This document shows, one piece after another, positions 46,449 to 59,950 of a DNA stretch of 64,000 bases (within the stretch, counting starts at the first letter, position 1; each line of letters begins with the position of its first letter). Source of the DNA: Methanocaldococcus sp. FS406-22 (GTDB lineage Archaea > AGJL01 > Methanococci > Methanococcales > Methanocaldococcaceae); NCBI RefSeq assembly GCF_000025525.1, contig NC_013887.1:692729-756728 (forward strand), in the 5' to 3' direction. The notes below the pieces were generated by a model. That model was not told the origin of the DNA. It did no database searches and saw nothing but the letters and a program-made list of their open reading frames with translations. Position numbers and translations under genes: made by a program.

Positions 46449-46634
46449 TCAACTCGCATCCTCTTCTTCTTCAACATCAACCTCTAATGCTCCATCCTCA
46501 TAGCCATAGAGTTCATAGATTTTTGATGATATGTAGAGGTCAATGAGCATAATTAACCTGCACTCTCCTCCAACCCACATTACACATCGGTCTTTTTTGC
46601 AGATGTCTTTTATAAATGGGCAGAACTTATCCAT
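46449..46634 (-). CDS. Small four-cysteine protein
   Basis: 61 residues. The N-terminus [20 protein letters not shown] with CRL following has four cysteines in C-x6-C-x4-C-x7-C spacing that could bind an iron-sulfur cluster or zinc, then a helix and a very acidic end ([11 protein letters not shown]). Its ATG overlaps the end of the upstream broken membrane gene and it precedes the CooT-like gene, so it is part of this operon. No named family known to me. Confidence 0.65.
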   Translation of the reverse strand: MDKFCPFIKDICKKDRCVMWVGGECRLIMLIDLYISSKIYELYGYEDGALEVDVEEEEDAS

Positions 46635-46860
46635 TTAGCTCATCCTTCTTATTTTTATTAAATGGCAGATAAGGGATATTTAACTTGGTCTTATCGTATA
46701 TTATAAACCCTATTGCAAACAGACATGCAAATATTATTGTTGAAACTCATAAGAATATTGTCAGCCCATCAAATAGATAGTACCAAATAATAAAGTCCAA
46801 TATTACGAATAAAATACTTCCAACTATCAAAGTAAGTGCTTCTTTTTTAAAATTTTCCAT
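46627..46860 (-). pseudogene. Small two-helix membrane protein interrupted by in-frame TGA
   Basis: ATG at 46860 opens MENFKKEALTLIVGSILFVI, then IWYYLFDGLTIFL, followed by TGA at 46747-46749. The frame continues with VSTIIFACLFAIGFIIYD and [19 protein letters not shown] to TAA at 46627-46629. Coding character on both sides, and the final overlap with the next gene's ATG, show it was or is one gene of 77 codons. A nonsense mutation is the simplest view; selenocysteine is possible in this lineage but would be odd inside a membrane helix. Confidence 0.7.
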
Positions 46861-46873
46861 AATCTCATCCTAA

Positions 46874-49113
<2,240 letters not shown>

Positions 49114-49122
49114 ACTTTCCCC

Positions 49123-49803
49123 CTATTTTATTTCGTTTAGCCTCTTTATGAGTTCTTTTGTATCTAAGTGGGTTGTTATTAATGGGATGTTATCAATCTC
49201 AGCCAATTTTAAAGCTAAGTTATCTATTTTATTTTTATTTATCCCTTGCAGAACAACAACTCTTGGCTTCATTACGCTAACTCTAACGGCAACCATTGGG
49301 CTTCTTCCAGTTGAGACATTTGTAAATATTAAAGCTCTTTCAGTAGTCCATCCATACAAATGGTAGAAATCGTCTCCATTCATCTCTAATATTGCCTTTA
49401 TGCTATCAACGACTGTATGCCCATATATTGGAGTGTCTAAGTTTTCCCCAATGGCAATTTCTCCATCAATGATGTTTATGAACTCTTTGAGAGTTATTGG
49501 ATTTTCATATTCTTTTATTGACAATATTGCCTTCATTGAAGGGCTTTTATCTAAAATTCTCTTTAATGCCTTTATTGTCTGCCCTCCTTTGTCTTTATCT
49601 ATTTCTATTAGAGCCAATACATACTTTTTTATGATATTTACTCCCGGGTTTTTTCTTCTGCCAACTTCATAATCACTTATAACAGAGGGAGATACATTTA
49701 GATATTTAGCCAATTCAATCTGTTGGATGTTAAAGAGGTTTCTCCATTTTTTTAAAGCCTTTCCAGTATTTTCAGCTAAAACAATATCCCCTATTATATA
49801 CAT
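49123..49803 (-). CDS. XRE-type regulator upstream of the HMG-CoA synthase gene
   Basis: 226 residues from the ATG at 49803, nine bases after GGAGGAG; starts at 49821 and 49830 are in frame but that site lies inside them. The HTH is QQIELAKYLNVSPSVISDYE with VGRRKNPG. A long C-terminal domain (100-226) is of unknown ligand, with FTNVSTGRSPMVAVRVSVMK. It leads directly into the mevalonate genes, so it probably senses a metabolite and controls them; this is inference. Confidence 0.85.
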   Translation of the reverse strand: MYIIGDIVLAENTGKALKKWRNLFNIQQIELAKYLNVSPSVISDYEVGRRKNPGVNIIKKYVLALIEIDKDKGGQTIKALKRILDKSPSMKAILSIKEYENPITLKEFINIIDGEIAIGENLDTPIYGHTVVDSIKAILEMNGDDFYHLYGWTTERALIFTNVSTGRSPMVAVRVSVMKPRVVVLQGINKNKIDNLALKLAEIDNIPLITTHLDTKELIKRLNEIK

Positions 49804-49935
49804 TGCCACTTTCTCCTCCATATCAATCACAATAATAAAAGTAGAGGCAAAATTATATAAAGTTTTTGATTTTGTTGAAATATATTATGTCTATTGTCGA
49901 ATGATGAATTTAAAAAAAATAAAAATATTAAAAGC

Positions 49936-50928
49936 TTACTCCTTCTCCAATCCACACATCTTTCTCAACTCTTTTCCAACCTTCTCAATTAAATGCTCTT
50001 TTTCTAATCTTCTTAAAGCATTTAACTCTGGGAAGCCAGCTTCTCTTTCTAAGCTCCATTCTTTTGCAAATTTACCTTCTTGAATCTCTTTCAATATCTC
50101 TTTCATTGCCTTTCTTGACTCTTCATTTATAACTCTTGCTCTTCTTGTTAAACCTCCGTATTCAGCAGTATTTGAAACGTTCTCCCACATGCCTTGTAAT
50201 CCTTTCTGGTAGATTAAATCAACAATCAGCTTTAACTCATGGCATGTTTCAAAGTATGCCATCTCTGGAGCATAGCCAGCCTCAACCAATGTTTCAAACG
50301 CTGCCTTAATTAACTCAGTAACTCCCCCACATAAAACAACCTGCTCTCCAAATAAATCTGTCTCTGTCTCTTCTCTAAATGTTGTTTGTATTACACCAAC
50401 TCTTGTTAATCCGATTCCCTTAGCCATTCCTAAAGCTATCTGCAAAGCATCTCCTGTATAATCCCTCTCAACAGCAACTAATCCTGGAACTCCAAATCCT
50501 TCCTCATAAGTCTTTCTAACCATAGCTCCTGGTGATTTTGGAGCTACCATTGTTATATTAACGTTCTCTGGAGGTCTTATAAATCCAAAGTGTATGTTGT
50601 AGCCATGGGAGAAGCTTATTGTCTTTCCTTCTGTTAAGTAAGGCTCAATCTGCTTTTTATAAACCATTGGCTGGACTTCATCTGGTATCAATATATGGAT
50701 GATATCTGCCTTCTCTGCTGCCTCTTCGATAGTCATAACTGTATGCCCATCCTTGATTGCCTTATTCCATGATGCCCCATTAGGTCTTAAACCAACTATA
50801 ACGTTTAAACCACTATCCTTCATGTTTAAAGCTTGAGCCCTTCCTTGGCTTCCATAACCAATAACTGCTATTGTTTTGTCTTTAACCGCATCAAAGGTTA
50901 CATCCTTATCATAGAATATTTTAACCAT
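49936..50928 (-). CDS. ilvC: Ketol-acid reductoisomerase
   Basis: 330 residues from the ATG at 50928, after GGTGATAAAA. NAD(P)-binding [14 protein letters not shown], the [15 protein letters not shown] segment and the C-terminal knotted helical domain ([26 protein letters not shown]). Class I length. Isomerises and reduces acetolactate in valine, leucine and isoleucine synthesis; needs Mg2+. It stands alone, and its upstream gap of about 210 bases is shared with the divergent OLD-like gene. Confidence 0.96.
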   Translation of the reverse strand: MVKIFYDKDVTFDAVKDKTIAVIGYGSQGRAQALNMKDSGLNVIVGLRPNGASWNKAIKDGHTVMTIEEAAEKADIIHILIPDEVQPMVYKKQIEPYLTEGKTISFSHGYNIHFGFIRPPENVNITMVAPKSPGAMVRKTYEEGFGVPGLVAVERDYTGDALQIALGMAKGIGLTRVGVIQTTFREETETDLFGEQVVLCGGVTELIKAAFETLVEAGYAPEMAYFETCHELKLIVDLIYQKGLQGMWENVSNTAEYGGLTRRARVINEESRKAMKEILKEIQEGKFAKEWSLEREAGFPELNALRRLEKEHLIEKVGKELRKMCGLEKE

Positions 50929-51163
50929 TTTTATCACCATATTGCCTTTTTATTAAATACTCGCTACATCTATTAGCCATAATACTATTTTAAGGTTTTC
51001 GGTTAATTTGATATCAGAAATTGACACCAGAAATACCGGACTGTAATAATAGGATTTAAATAGTATATATAATAGATGTAAATTATATGTAAAATAAACT
51101 CTCTCCAGTTATTTTACAGATTAATCCTTAATCCTTTTAAAATTAGATGACATGGTGAAATTT

Positions 51164-53575
51164 ATGAAAATAAAGTCAATAACTGCTAAGAATTTATTAT
51201 CATTTGATAACTTTAAAATAACATTTGAGGATGGAGATGTTGTCACAATCTTCGGCCCCAACAATGTAGGAAAGACAAACTTATTTAGAGTTTTAAAACT
51301 ACTAAAAAACATTATAAATGAAAAAATATCAGCAGTAGATTTGGAAACATATTTACACAATAAGACTTTAAAAGCGGCAAAGATAGAAATAGATGTGGTA
51401 TTTGATAAGAGTGATAAAGAGATTATTGCTAAATTTCTTAAAATTTTCTTCAAAATAAACGCCCCAGATTTGATGAAATTATGCAACAACTTGAAGTTAA
51501 ACATTGTAGATAGTATTATCGATTACTTTTCAGCAGGGTCGTATATTTGGGAGTGTTCTGAATTAAGATGTTATAGGCCGTATTTTATGCTTAGATTGAG
51601 AAGTTTGGAAGAAAATATTAAAAAAATAAGAACATATTTGAAAGAACGTGAATTATCAGAGGTTACACCAGATTTAATTGACCATAGTAAGATAATACGT
51701 GAATTAGACCGAAACGTTGAGGTTATAGAAGTTATAAACGATTTAAAAAATATTATAACCTCATCTATGAATGCATTAATTACAATCTATGGAAAAAATG
51801 AAAAGTTATTCTTTAGCACATTGATTAACGGTGAAGAGGGAATCACAACAAGAATTGGTGATGGAGATATAGAAAATACCATTGAAATTCCAATAGATAA
51901 GTTTATAGGCGATATTGAGAAATATGAAGATTGTTTCAAAAGATTAACAATGGATGAAAATATATTAAGAGCGTTTATTGTTTTATTGGCTTTGCATGAA
52001 CTTTTAGCTAATAAGATGTCAATATATGTTAAGAAGGTTTTAGAATATTCGAAAGAAAATCCATGGGACAAGGAAATTATTGAAGATTTAAAATATATCG
52101 CAAGATTCTGTGGATTGAATTATGAAAACATACATGAAATTAGTGATATCTCATTAAATGATGTTTTATTGAAGATATATGAGAATGATTTGATATTCTA
52201 TGAAGACTATTCATCAAATGAAGGTAAGGTAATGATTCCAGATTATATGATAATTGAATTACTCGCTGGATTAAAAAACAACAATTCGGAAAAGAAAGTA
52301 AAATCTGAAATATTAAGATTATTTAAGACATCTACAATAAAAGATGATTTATATTTGGGCATTTTGAGCATACCTTCTGAAAACTGGATACCCAGTTATT
52401 TGTTCTACTTGAAGAATAATGCAAACTTAAAATTAAGAAAAAGATATATTAAAATTAAAGAGATGTTTGAATACATATTTAATAGTGAAAATCTCAGCTT
52501 TGATGTGATTTTAACTAATAATAGGCCAGATATTGTAGTATATTCAGAGGATATTGAGATACCTCTAAACATGGTGGGGCTTGGAATAAAGAAGATTTTA
52601 GAAATTCTAACTTTAATATTTGGACATGAGGCAAAGGTTATTTTACTTGATACTCCATTTAATCAACTTCATCCAAAGTATCAAAAGAGACTTTCAAAGA
52701 TTCTTGAAAATGCTAAGGATATCAACTCACAGATATTCATAATTCTACATTCTCCATACTTTATAAATAATAAATTTATATTTAACACATTCAGATTTTA
52801 CAAACCTGGGAAATCCACCAAGTACATATGTATTAGAAGTGTAATTAAAGAATTGGAAAAAATGTTTGGAAAGATAATTTTAGAGAGAACCACCAGAAAG
52901 ATACTACTATCTGATGCAGTAATTCTTTTAAGCTCTGCTTTGAGAGATATTCCTTTATTCGACTTAGCTGAATATGTGGATATACCGATAGATGAACATA
53001 ATATTGAAGTTATCCGCCCACAAAATGACCTAAGTTTTGGAAAATATTATGCTTTACTCGAATGTTCTTCCATTCCGTATGCTCTTATACTTAGAAGTTG
53101 GACACTATACAACCTCTATGAAGAAGTAAGAGAAGGAACAAAAGTTAGATACAGATTATTAGAAAAAGGAAGATATGATAAAAAAGTAGAAGAACGTCTT
53201 AAGTTCTTTAAAAATAGGCATCCATTTTGGATGTCTGAAGAAGAGTTCAATAAGGTTATGAATATTTACATTAGAACTCTGGAAGCACATAGAGAAAAAC
53301 TTATTGAGTTAGGATACACATATTTGTCTTCTAAAGAAGAAGTGATTAAATACTGTATAGAACCATTAAGGAATGAGTTAGAGGACATTCTAAGAAAGAA
53401 GTTATTTATATTTACCGTCCCTATGGATTTCATAATCGAAACAGAAGACTTGAAAAATATTCAAATTGATAAAGATAAATATATCGTCCATAACTATGTT
53501 GGCTACAAAAGAGATGTATTAAAGGAATTCAAAGAATTCTTTGAGTACTTCGTTAAGTTCCACAATTTACAATAA
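51164..53575 (+). CDS. OLD-like AAA/ABC-type ATPase with degenerate Walker B and TOPRIM
   Basis: 803 residues from the ATG at 51164, after GGTGAAATTT. The N-terminal SMC/ABC ATPase has KSITAKNLLSF and Walker A FGPNNVGKTN; Walker B near residue 500 reads VILLDTPFNQLHP, where the usual catalytic Glu (DEP) is Thr. The C-terminal region where OLD nucleases have TOPRIM reads RKILLSDAVILL and later YALILRSWTLYN, so the expected Glu and D-x-D are absent. It may bind rather than cleave DNA. It sits alone between ilvC and dadD, whose upstream region it touches. OLD enzymes act in phage defence. Confidence 0.7.
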   Translation: MKIKSITAKNLLSFDNFKITFEDGDVVTIFGPNNVGKTNLFRVLKLLKNIINEKISAVDLETYLHNKTLKAAKIEIDVVFDKSDKEIIAKFLKIFFKINAPDLMKLCNNLKLNIVDSIIDYFSAGSYIWECSELRCYRPYFMLRLRSLEENIKKIRTYLKERELSEVTPDLIDHSKIIRELDRNVEVIEVINDLKNIITSSMNALITIYGKNEKLFFSTLINGEEGITTRIGDGDIENTIEIPIDKFIGDIEKYEDCFKRLTMDENILRAFIVLLALHELLANKMSIYVKKVLEYSKENPWDKEIIEDLKYIARFCGLNYENIHEISDISLNDVLLKIYENDLIFYEDYSSNEGKVMIPDYMIIELLAGLKNNNSEKKVKSEILRLFKTSTIKDDLYLGILSIPSENWIPSYLFYLKNNANLKLRKRYIKIKEMFEYIFNSENLSFDVILTNNRPDIVVYSEDIEIPLNMVGLGIKKILEILTLIFGHEAKVILLDTPFNQLHPKYQKRLSKILENAKDINSQIFIILHSPYFINNKFIFNTFRFYKPGKSTKYICIRSVIKELEKMFGKIILERTTRKILLSDAVILLSSALRDIPLFDLAEYVDIPIDEHNIEVIRPQNDLSFGKYYALLECSSIPYALILRSWTLYNLYEEVREGTKVRYRLLEKGRYDKKVEERLKFFKNRHPFWMSEEEFNKVMNIYIRTLEAHREKLIELGYTYLSSKEEVIKYCIEPLRNELEDILRKKLFIFTVPMDFIIETEDLKNIQIDKDKYIVHNYVGYKRDVLKEFKEFFEYFVKFHNLQ

Positions 53576-53588
53576 AAAAGGTGAAACA

Positions 53589-54851
53589 GTGATACTAATA
53601 AAGGATGTATTTGTGAATGGGAAGAGACAAGATATACTAATTGAAGGAAACAAAATAAAAAAGATTGGAGAAGTTAAAAAAGAAGAACTTGAAGATGCTG
53701 AAATCATTGATGGAAAGAATAAGATTGCAATTCCAGGTTTGATAAATACCCACACTCATATACCAATGACTCTATTTAGAGGAGTTGCGGATGACTTGCC
53801 ATTAATGGAGTGGTTAAATAATTATATTTGGCCTATGGAGGCAAAGCTAAATGAGGAGATTGTCTATTGGGGAACTTTATTGGGATGTATAGAGATGATT
53901 AGAAGTGGAACAACAACATTTAATGATATGTATTTCTTCTTGGAGGGGATTGCTAAGGCAGTAGATGAGAGTGGAATGAGGGCAGTCTTAGCTTACGGAA
54001 TGATTGATTTATTTGATGAGGAAAAGAGAGAAAGAGAGCTTAAAAATGCTGAGAAGTATATAAACTATATAAACAGCTTAAATAACAGCAGAATTATGCC
54101 AGCTCTTGGCCCTCATGCTCCATATACTTGCTCTAAAGAACTTTTAGTGGAAGTTAATAACTTAGCTAAGAAATATGGTGTCCCTATTCATATACATCTA
54201 AATGAAACATTAGATGAGATTAAAATGGTTAAAGAAAAAACAGGAATGGAGCCATTTGTCTATCTAAACTCATTTGGCTTCTTTGATGGTGTTAGGGTTA
54301 TAGCTGCTCATTGCGTTCATTTAACAGATGAAGAAATTAAGATAATGAAAGAGAAAAACATAAATGTTTCCCACAACCCAATTAGCAACCTAAAATTAGC
54401 ATCTGGAATTGCCCCAATTCCAAAACTCTTGGCTGAGGGCATAAATATAACCTTAGGAACTGATGGCTGTGGAAGTAACAACAACCTAAACCTATTTGAG
54501 GAGATAAAGGTCTCTGCAATTTTACATAAAGGATATAACTTAAATCCAACTGTTGTTAAGGCAGAGGAGGCATTTAACTTTGCTACAAAGAATGGAGCTA
54601 AGGCATTGAATATAAAAGCTGGAGAGATAAAAGAAGGATATTTAGCAGATATTGTTTTAATAAACTTAGATAAACCCTACTTATACCCAAAAGAAAATAT
54701 TTTATCCCATTTAGTTTATGCATTCAACGGTTTTGTGGATGATGTTATCATAGATGGGAAGATAGTGATGAGCAATGGCAAAATCTTAACTGTTGATGAG
54801 GAAAAAGTCTATGAAAAGGCTGAAGAGATGTATGAGATTTTGAGGAGTTAA
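53589..54851 (+). CDS. dadD: 5'-deoxyadenosine / S-adenosylhomocysteine deaminase
   Basis: 420 residues from a GTG start, five bases after AGGTGAAA; the upstream frame from 53541 lies in the OLD-like gene. Amidohydrolase fold: NTHTHIPMTLFRGVADDLPL has the H-x-H metal pair, IHIHLNET and AAHCVHL follow, and LGTDGCGSNNNL holds the metal Asp. In M. jannaschii the homologue (MJ1541, the same 420 residues) deaminates 5'-deoxyadenosine, salvaging the radical-SAM by-product. Its stop overlaps the opposite gene by four bases. Confidence 0.9.
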   Translation: MILIKDVFVNGKRQDILIEGNKIKKIGEVKKEELEDAEIIDGKNKIAIPGLINTHTHIPMTLFRGVADDLPLMEWLNNYIWPMEAKLNEEIVYWGTLLGCIEMIRSGTTTFNDMYFFLEGIAKAVDESGMRAVLAYGMIDLFDEEKRERELKNAEKYINYINSLNNSRIMPALGPHAPYTCSKELLVEVNNLAKKYGVPIHIHLNETLDEIKMVKEKTGMEPFVYLNSFGFFDGVRVIAAHCVHLTDEEIKIMKEKNINVSHNPISNLKLASGIAPIPKLLAEGINITLGTDGCGSNNNLNLFEEIKVSAILHKGYNLNPTVVKAEEAFNFATKNGAKALNIKAGEIKEGYLADIVLINLDKPYLYPKENILSHLVYAFNGFVDDVIIDGKIVMSNGKILTVDEEKVYEKAEEMYEILRS

Positions 54852-55258
54852 TTTTTAAACTCATTCAGCATCTTTATTAAAAGCAGTTTATTAGCAATTT
54901 TTATATTTTTTAGGAATAGCCCTCCTTTTGCATCATACCCAGCAATTAAAACATCCTCTCCTTTATATTTCAAAATAAATGTCTTTCTTTCCTTAACCAG
55001 TATATTAGCTATTTTTGAAATTTGATTTAAAAGAGATGTTAAATCCTCAATTTTATCAAAAAAGCTTTTTGGCTCTTTATCATCAGATTTAAAAGAGACA
55101 GCATCAATAATCTTTTTTATTAACTTTATATTCTCAACATTTATTACAACATAATCCCTATTAACCTCTAAAGAAAAAATATTGGTTAATGCTATCTTTA
55201 AACTGCCTTCTTTTATCAATCTCCAAAATAAAAATAGGTAGTTAAGTTTATCGAGCAA
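54848..55258 (-). CDS. Uncharacterised 136-residue protein
   Basis: TTG start at 55258 after a GTGAG site. N-terminal hydrophobic LNYLFLFWRLIKEGSLKI, then beta-rich VNRDYVVINVENIKLI and a C-terminal FILKYKGEDVLIAGYDAKGG pattern. I do not recognise it. It lies ten bases after the preceding small gene on this strand, likely one transcript, and meets dadD tail to tail. Confidence 0.5.
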   Translation of the reverse strand: MLDKLNYLFLFWRLIKEGSLKIALTNIFSLEVNRDYVVINVENIKLIKKIIDAVSFKSDDKEPKSFFDKIEDLTSLLNQISKIANILVKERKTFILKYKGEDVLIAGYDAKGGLFLKNIKIANKLLLIKMLNEFKN

Positions 55259-55268
55259 AATCTCACAT

Positions 55269-55586
55269 TTAATCTTTTTTCTCTTTTTTTAATGGTACAA
55301 TTTTTAAACCTACTTCTCCGTCAATAGTTAATTTATTAAATACAATTTTAACCTCACTTCCAGTGCCTTCTAAGATTTTAGCCAATTTTTCAACATCTAC
55401 ATTTACTTTAGGTAATTTATCCTTAACTTCATCGATAAGTTTTAACATCTCTTCAATTTTTTCTTTAGAAACTGCTTCTTTCTTTTCTTTTAAACTATTT
55501 AAAAATTGAGTTATTTTTTCAATCTTTTCAGCAATTTCTTTAGGAACTTCAATCTTTATTTCTTTAACTTCTTTTTCTTCTGACAT
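55269..55586 (-). CDS. Small helical protein with C-terminal beta strands
   Basis: 105 residues from the ATG at 55586; a GTG four codons earlier is the ribosome-site GTGGGG. Charged helices (IEVPKEIAEKIEKITQFL, EKIEEMLKLIDEVKDKLP), then VKIVFNKLTIDGEVGLKIVP. Soluble, lysine/glutamate-rich, partly coiled-coil. Family unknown. First gene of a two-gene unit; element B lies about 70 bases upstream. Confidence 0.5.
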   Translation of the reverse strand: MSEEKEVKEIKIEVPKEIAEKIEKITQFLNSLKEKKEAVSKEKIEEMLKLIDEVKDKLPKVNVDVEKLAKILEGTGSEVKIVFNKLTIDGEVGLKIVPLKKEKKD

Positions 55587-55655
55587 ACTAATCCCCACAG
55601 ATTTTAATTAATGCCACAATATATCTATTATAAAAACTTTTATTTAAAGATATCT

Positions 55656-55886
55656 ATAGTGTTTTTCAAAAGTTGTTAAAATTAAAAAGGAATATTTGAA
55701 CGCCTTCTTAAAAGAAGGCGTTCATCAGTGTCTTAGTTATTCTAGAAGCCATAGGGGCTACGCCCCTATTGGCATACCTCCAATTTGCTAATTTACACCT
55801 CCGAGCGTAAGCGAGGAGGTGTTAGGTTTTGGTTAAGCTTTTACTAAAAGGTTATTCTTATTCTAAAGTATTTTGAAAAACACTAT
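55656..55886. mobile_element. MITE-like element B with perfect 16-bp terminal inverted repeats and three hairpins
   Basis: 231 bp. Ends ATAGTGTTTTTCAAAA (55656-55671) and TTTTGAAAAACACTAT (55871-55886) are exact inverted repeats. Inside are three GC-rich hairpins: GAACGCCTTCTT/AAGAAGGCGTTC (55698-55723), ATAGGGGC/GCCCCTAT (55751-55769) and ACACCTCC/GGAGGTGT (about 55795-55822). The block CTTTTACTAAAAGGTT at 55838-55853 is shared with the repeats at 46222 and 62611. No coding frame. It lies between the small-gene pair and pstK. Confidence 0.8.
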
Positions 55887-55890
55887 TTGT

Positions 55891-56691
<801 letters not shown>

Positions 56692-56737
56692 TTAAATAAT
56701 GGTGCATAACTGTGACACAAATTTTTGTGGTGGAAAA

Positions 56738-57643
56738 ATGATTTATGACACAATAATTATTGGTGCTGGCCCTGCTGGCTTAACTGCTGGAATTTATGCT
56801 ATGAGAGGAAAGCTAAAAGCTCTATGTATAGAGAAGGAAAATGCTGGAGGGAGGATTGCTGAAGCAGGGATTGTTGAAAACTATCCTGGATTTGAAGAGA
56901 TTAGAGGTTATGAGTTAGCTGAAAAATTTAAAAATCATGCTGAAAAATTTAAACTGCCAATAATATATGATGAAGTTATTAAGATAGATACTAAAGAGAG
57001 ACCTTTTAAGATTATAACAAAAACTACTGAGTATTTAACCAAAACTATTGTTATAGCAACTGGAACTAAGCCTAAAAAGCTTGGCTTAAATGAGGATAAA
57101 TTTATTGGTAGGGGAGTTAGCTATTGCACAATGTGTGATGCCTTCTTCTATTTAAATAAGGAAGTTATAGTTATTGGAAGGGACACTCCAGCAATTATGA
57201 GTGCTATAAATTTAAAGGACATTGCTAAAAAGGTTGTTGTAATAACTGACAAATCAGAGTTGAAAGCTGCTGAGCCTATAATGTTAGATAGGCTTAAAGA
57301 AGCTAATAACGTTGAAATAATTTATAATGCAAAACCATTAGAAATTATTGGAAATGAAAAAGCTGAAGGTGTAAAGATATTGGTTGATGGAAAGGAAGAG
57401 ATAATAAAAGCTGATGGCATATTTATAAGCTTAGGACATGTCCCAAACACTGAATTTTTAAAAGATAGTGGAATAGAGTTAGACAAAAGAGGGTTTATAA
57501 AGACTGATGAAAACTGCAAAACAAATATAGATGGAATTTATGCAGTAGGAGACGTTAGGGGAGGGGTTATGCAAGTGGCAAAAGCTGTAGGGGATGGATG
57601 TGTAGCTATGGCAAATATTATTAAATACCTGCAAAAATTGTAA
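56738..57643 (+). CDS. trxB: Thioredoxin reductase (F420-linked DFTR type)
   Basis: 301 residues from the ATG at 56738, after GGTGG; the longer frame from 56699 is unlikely. FAD motif [13 protein letters not shown], redox pair CTMC near 130, second nucleotide site [14 protein letters not shown] and the FAD-ribose motif [11 protein letters not shown]. The NADPH-binding G-x-G-x-x-A motif of the second domain is altered (GRDTPA), which agrees with the M. jannaschii homologue MJ1536, which uses F420H2 instead of NADPH. Reduces thioredoxins that control methanogenesis enzymes. Confidence 0.9.
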   Translation: MIYDTIIIGAGPAGLTAGIYAMRGKLKALCIEKENAGGRIAEAGIVENYPGFEEIRGYELAEKFKNHAEKFKLPIIYDEVIKIDTKERPFKIITKTTEYLTKTIVIATGTKPKKLGLNEDKFIGRGVSYCTMCDAFFYLNKEVIVIGRDTPAIMSAINLKDIAKKVVVITDKSELKAAEPIMLDRLKEANNVEIIYNAKPLEIIGNEKAEGVKILVDGKEEIIKADGIFISLGHVPNTEFLKDSGIELDKRGFIKTDENCKTNIDGIYAVGDVRGGVMQVAKAVGDGCVAMANIIKYLQKL

Positions 57644-57689
57644 GAAATTATATTTTAATATTTTTATTATAAACTTTATTATAAATTGA

Positions 57690-58583
57690 CTATTTATTTT
57701 GTGTTAAAGGAATATCATAAACAATATCTCCTATTTTGAAGTCCAATCTTAAACCTTCTATGTTATCTGGTTTTCTAAATACCCAATAACCATTAATTTC
57801 TTGATTAATTCCAATTTCTACTTCATCAAGTCCTCCAATCTTCCAATATTTTTCATCTCCAGAAATTAAGCATACTTCTTTAGGAGAGAACAAATAAGAA
57901 TCAGAGTTTAAGTTTTTGGCTGTAAAATCAACCCTAAATGCATCTTCAATTTTATCAGTTTGGTTGTTATAGAATTTGTAGTATCCAAACTCTTTTACAG
58001 TGAATTTTATTCCTACTTCATCTCTAAACTCCTCTATATTAGTCTTCACTGAATTTTCATGATATTCTTTCTCAAAGATTTCCTTCATCTCCTCTGGTGA
58101 GTATCTTTCAATTGTTCCATAGTTTGTTTTTGATAATGTCATGTTATTATACTCATAAGTCAATACAAATTTCGCATTGCTATAAAAGCCCTTAATTTTT
58201 GGTAGTTCAATTTCATAGTAATAATTTGCTTTTATAGGAAGATTGTTAACGTCATAAGTTTTTTTAAACAACAAACCGCTATCGTCAAATATTTCTAATA
58301 TAACTTTTCCACTATTAACTTTTGCTAAACTTCCATTTTCATAGGCAAATGCAAATTGAATTTTTGTTTTATTGCCTTCTTTTACGATATACATGTATTT
58401 TATTTCTTTTATTTCATTCAATTGCTCCTTTTCAGTTTTTTGAATTGGAGTCTCATTTTCTAAGTTTTCGTTTGTTTCAATATTATTTGAACTGTTTATT
58501 TCATTATTTACATTTGTTGTTTTATTTGTAGTGCATCCACATAGCAAAACAGCAATTATAAAAATAAAAAATAGCTTTTTCAT
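57690..58583 (-). CDS. Secreted lipoprotein of unknown function
   Basis: 297 residues from the ATG at 58583; a GTG three codons earlier is part of the GAGGTGAAAG site. Signal peptide with lipobox LLCGC near 16-20, then a Thr/Asn/Ser-rich linker (about 21-45). The rest is beta-rich (KVILEIFDDSGLLFKKTYDV, NYYYEIELPKIKGF, FRVDFTAKNLNSDSYLF), like an extracellular Ig-like protein. Resembles the secreted protein at 702-1298 in its late YIFSPKEVC/FFLIDEN-type strand. Located between trxB and mer without operon links. Confidence 0.65.
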   Translation of the reverse strand: MKKLFFIFIIAVLLCGCTTNKTTNVNNEINSSNNIETNENLENETPIQKTEKEQLNEIKEIKYMYIVKEGNKTKIQFAFAYENGSLAKVNSGKVILEIFDDSGLLFKKTYDVNNLPIKANYYYEIELPKIKGFYSNAKFVLTYEYNNMTLSKTNYGTIERYSPEEMKEIFEKEYHENSVKTNIEEFRDEVGIKFTVKEFGYYKFYNNQTDKIEDAFRVDFTAKNLNSDSYLFSPKEVCLISGDEKYWKIGGLDEVEIGINQEINGYWVFRKPDNIEGLRLDFKIGDIVYDIPLTQNK

Positions 58584-58649
58584 AACTTTCACCTCATAAA
58601 AATAAATAAAAAAGAAAAATTTAGAGAGTGATTTTATTTATCATCTAAT

Positions 58650-59950
<1,301 letters not shown>

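Noticed and set aside
49148-49366. Small frames on the strand opposite to long genes, here and in many other places
   Set aside because: They have hydrophobic, low-complexity translations, no ribosome sites and lie within well-supported genes.
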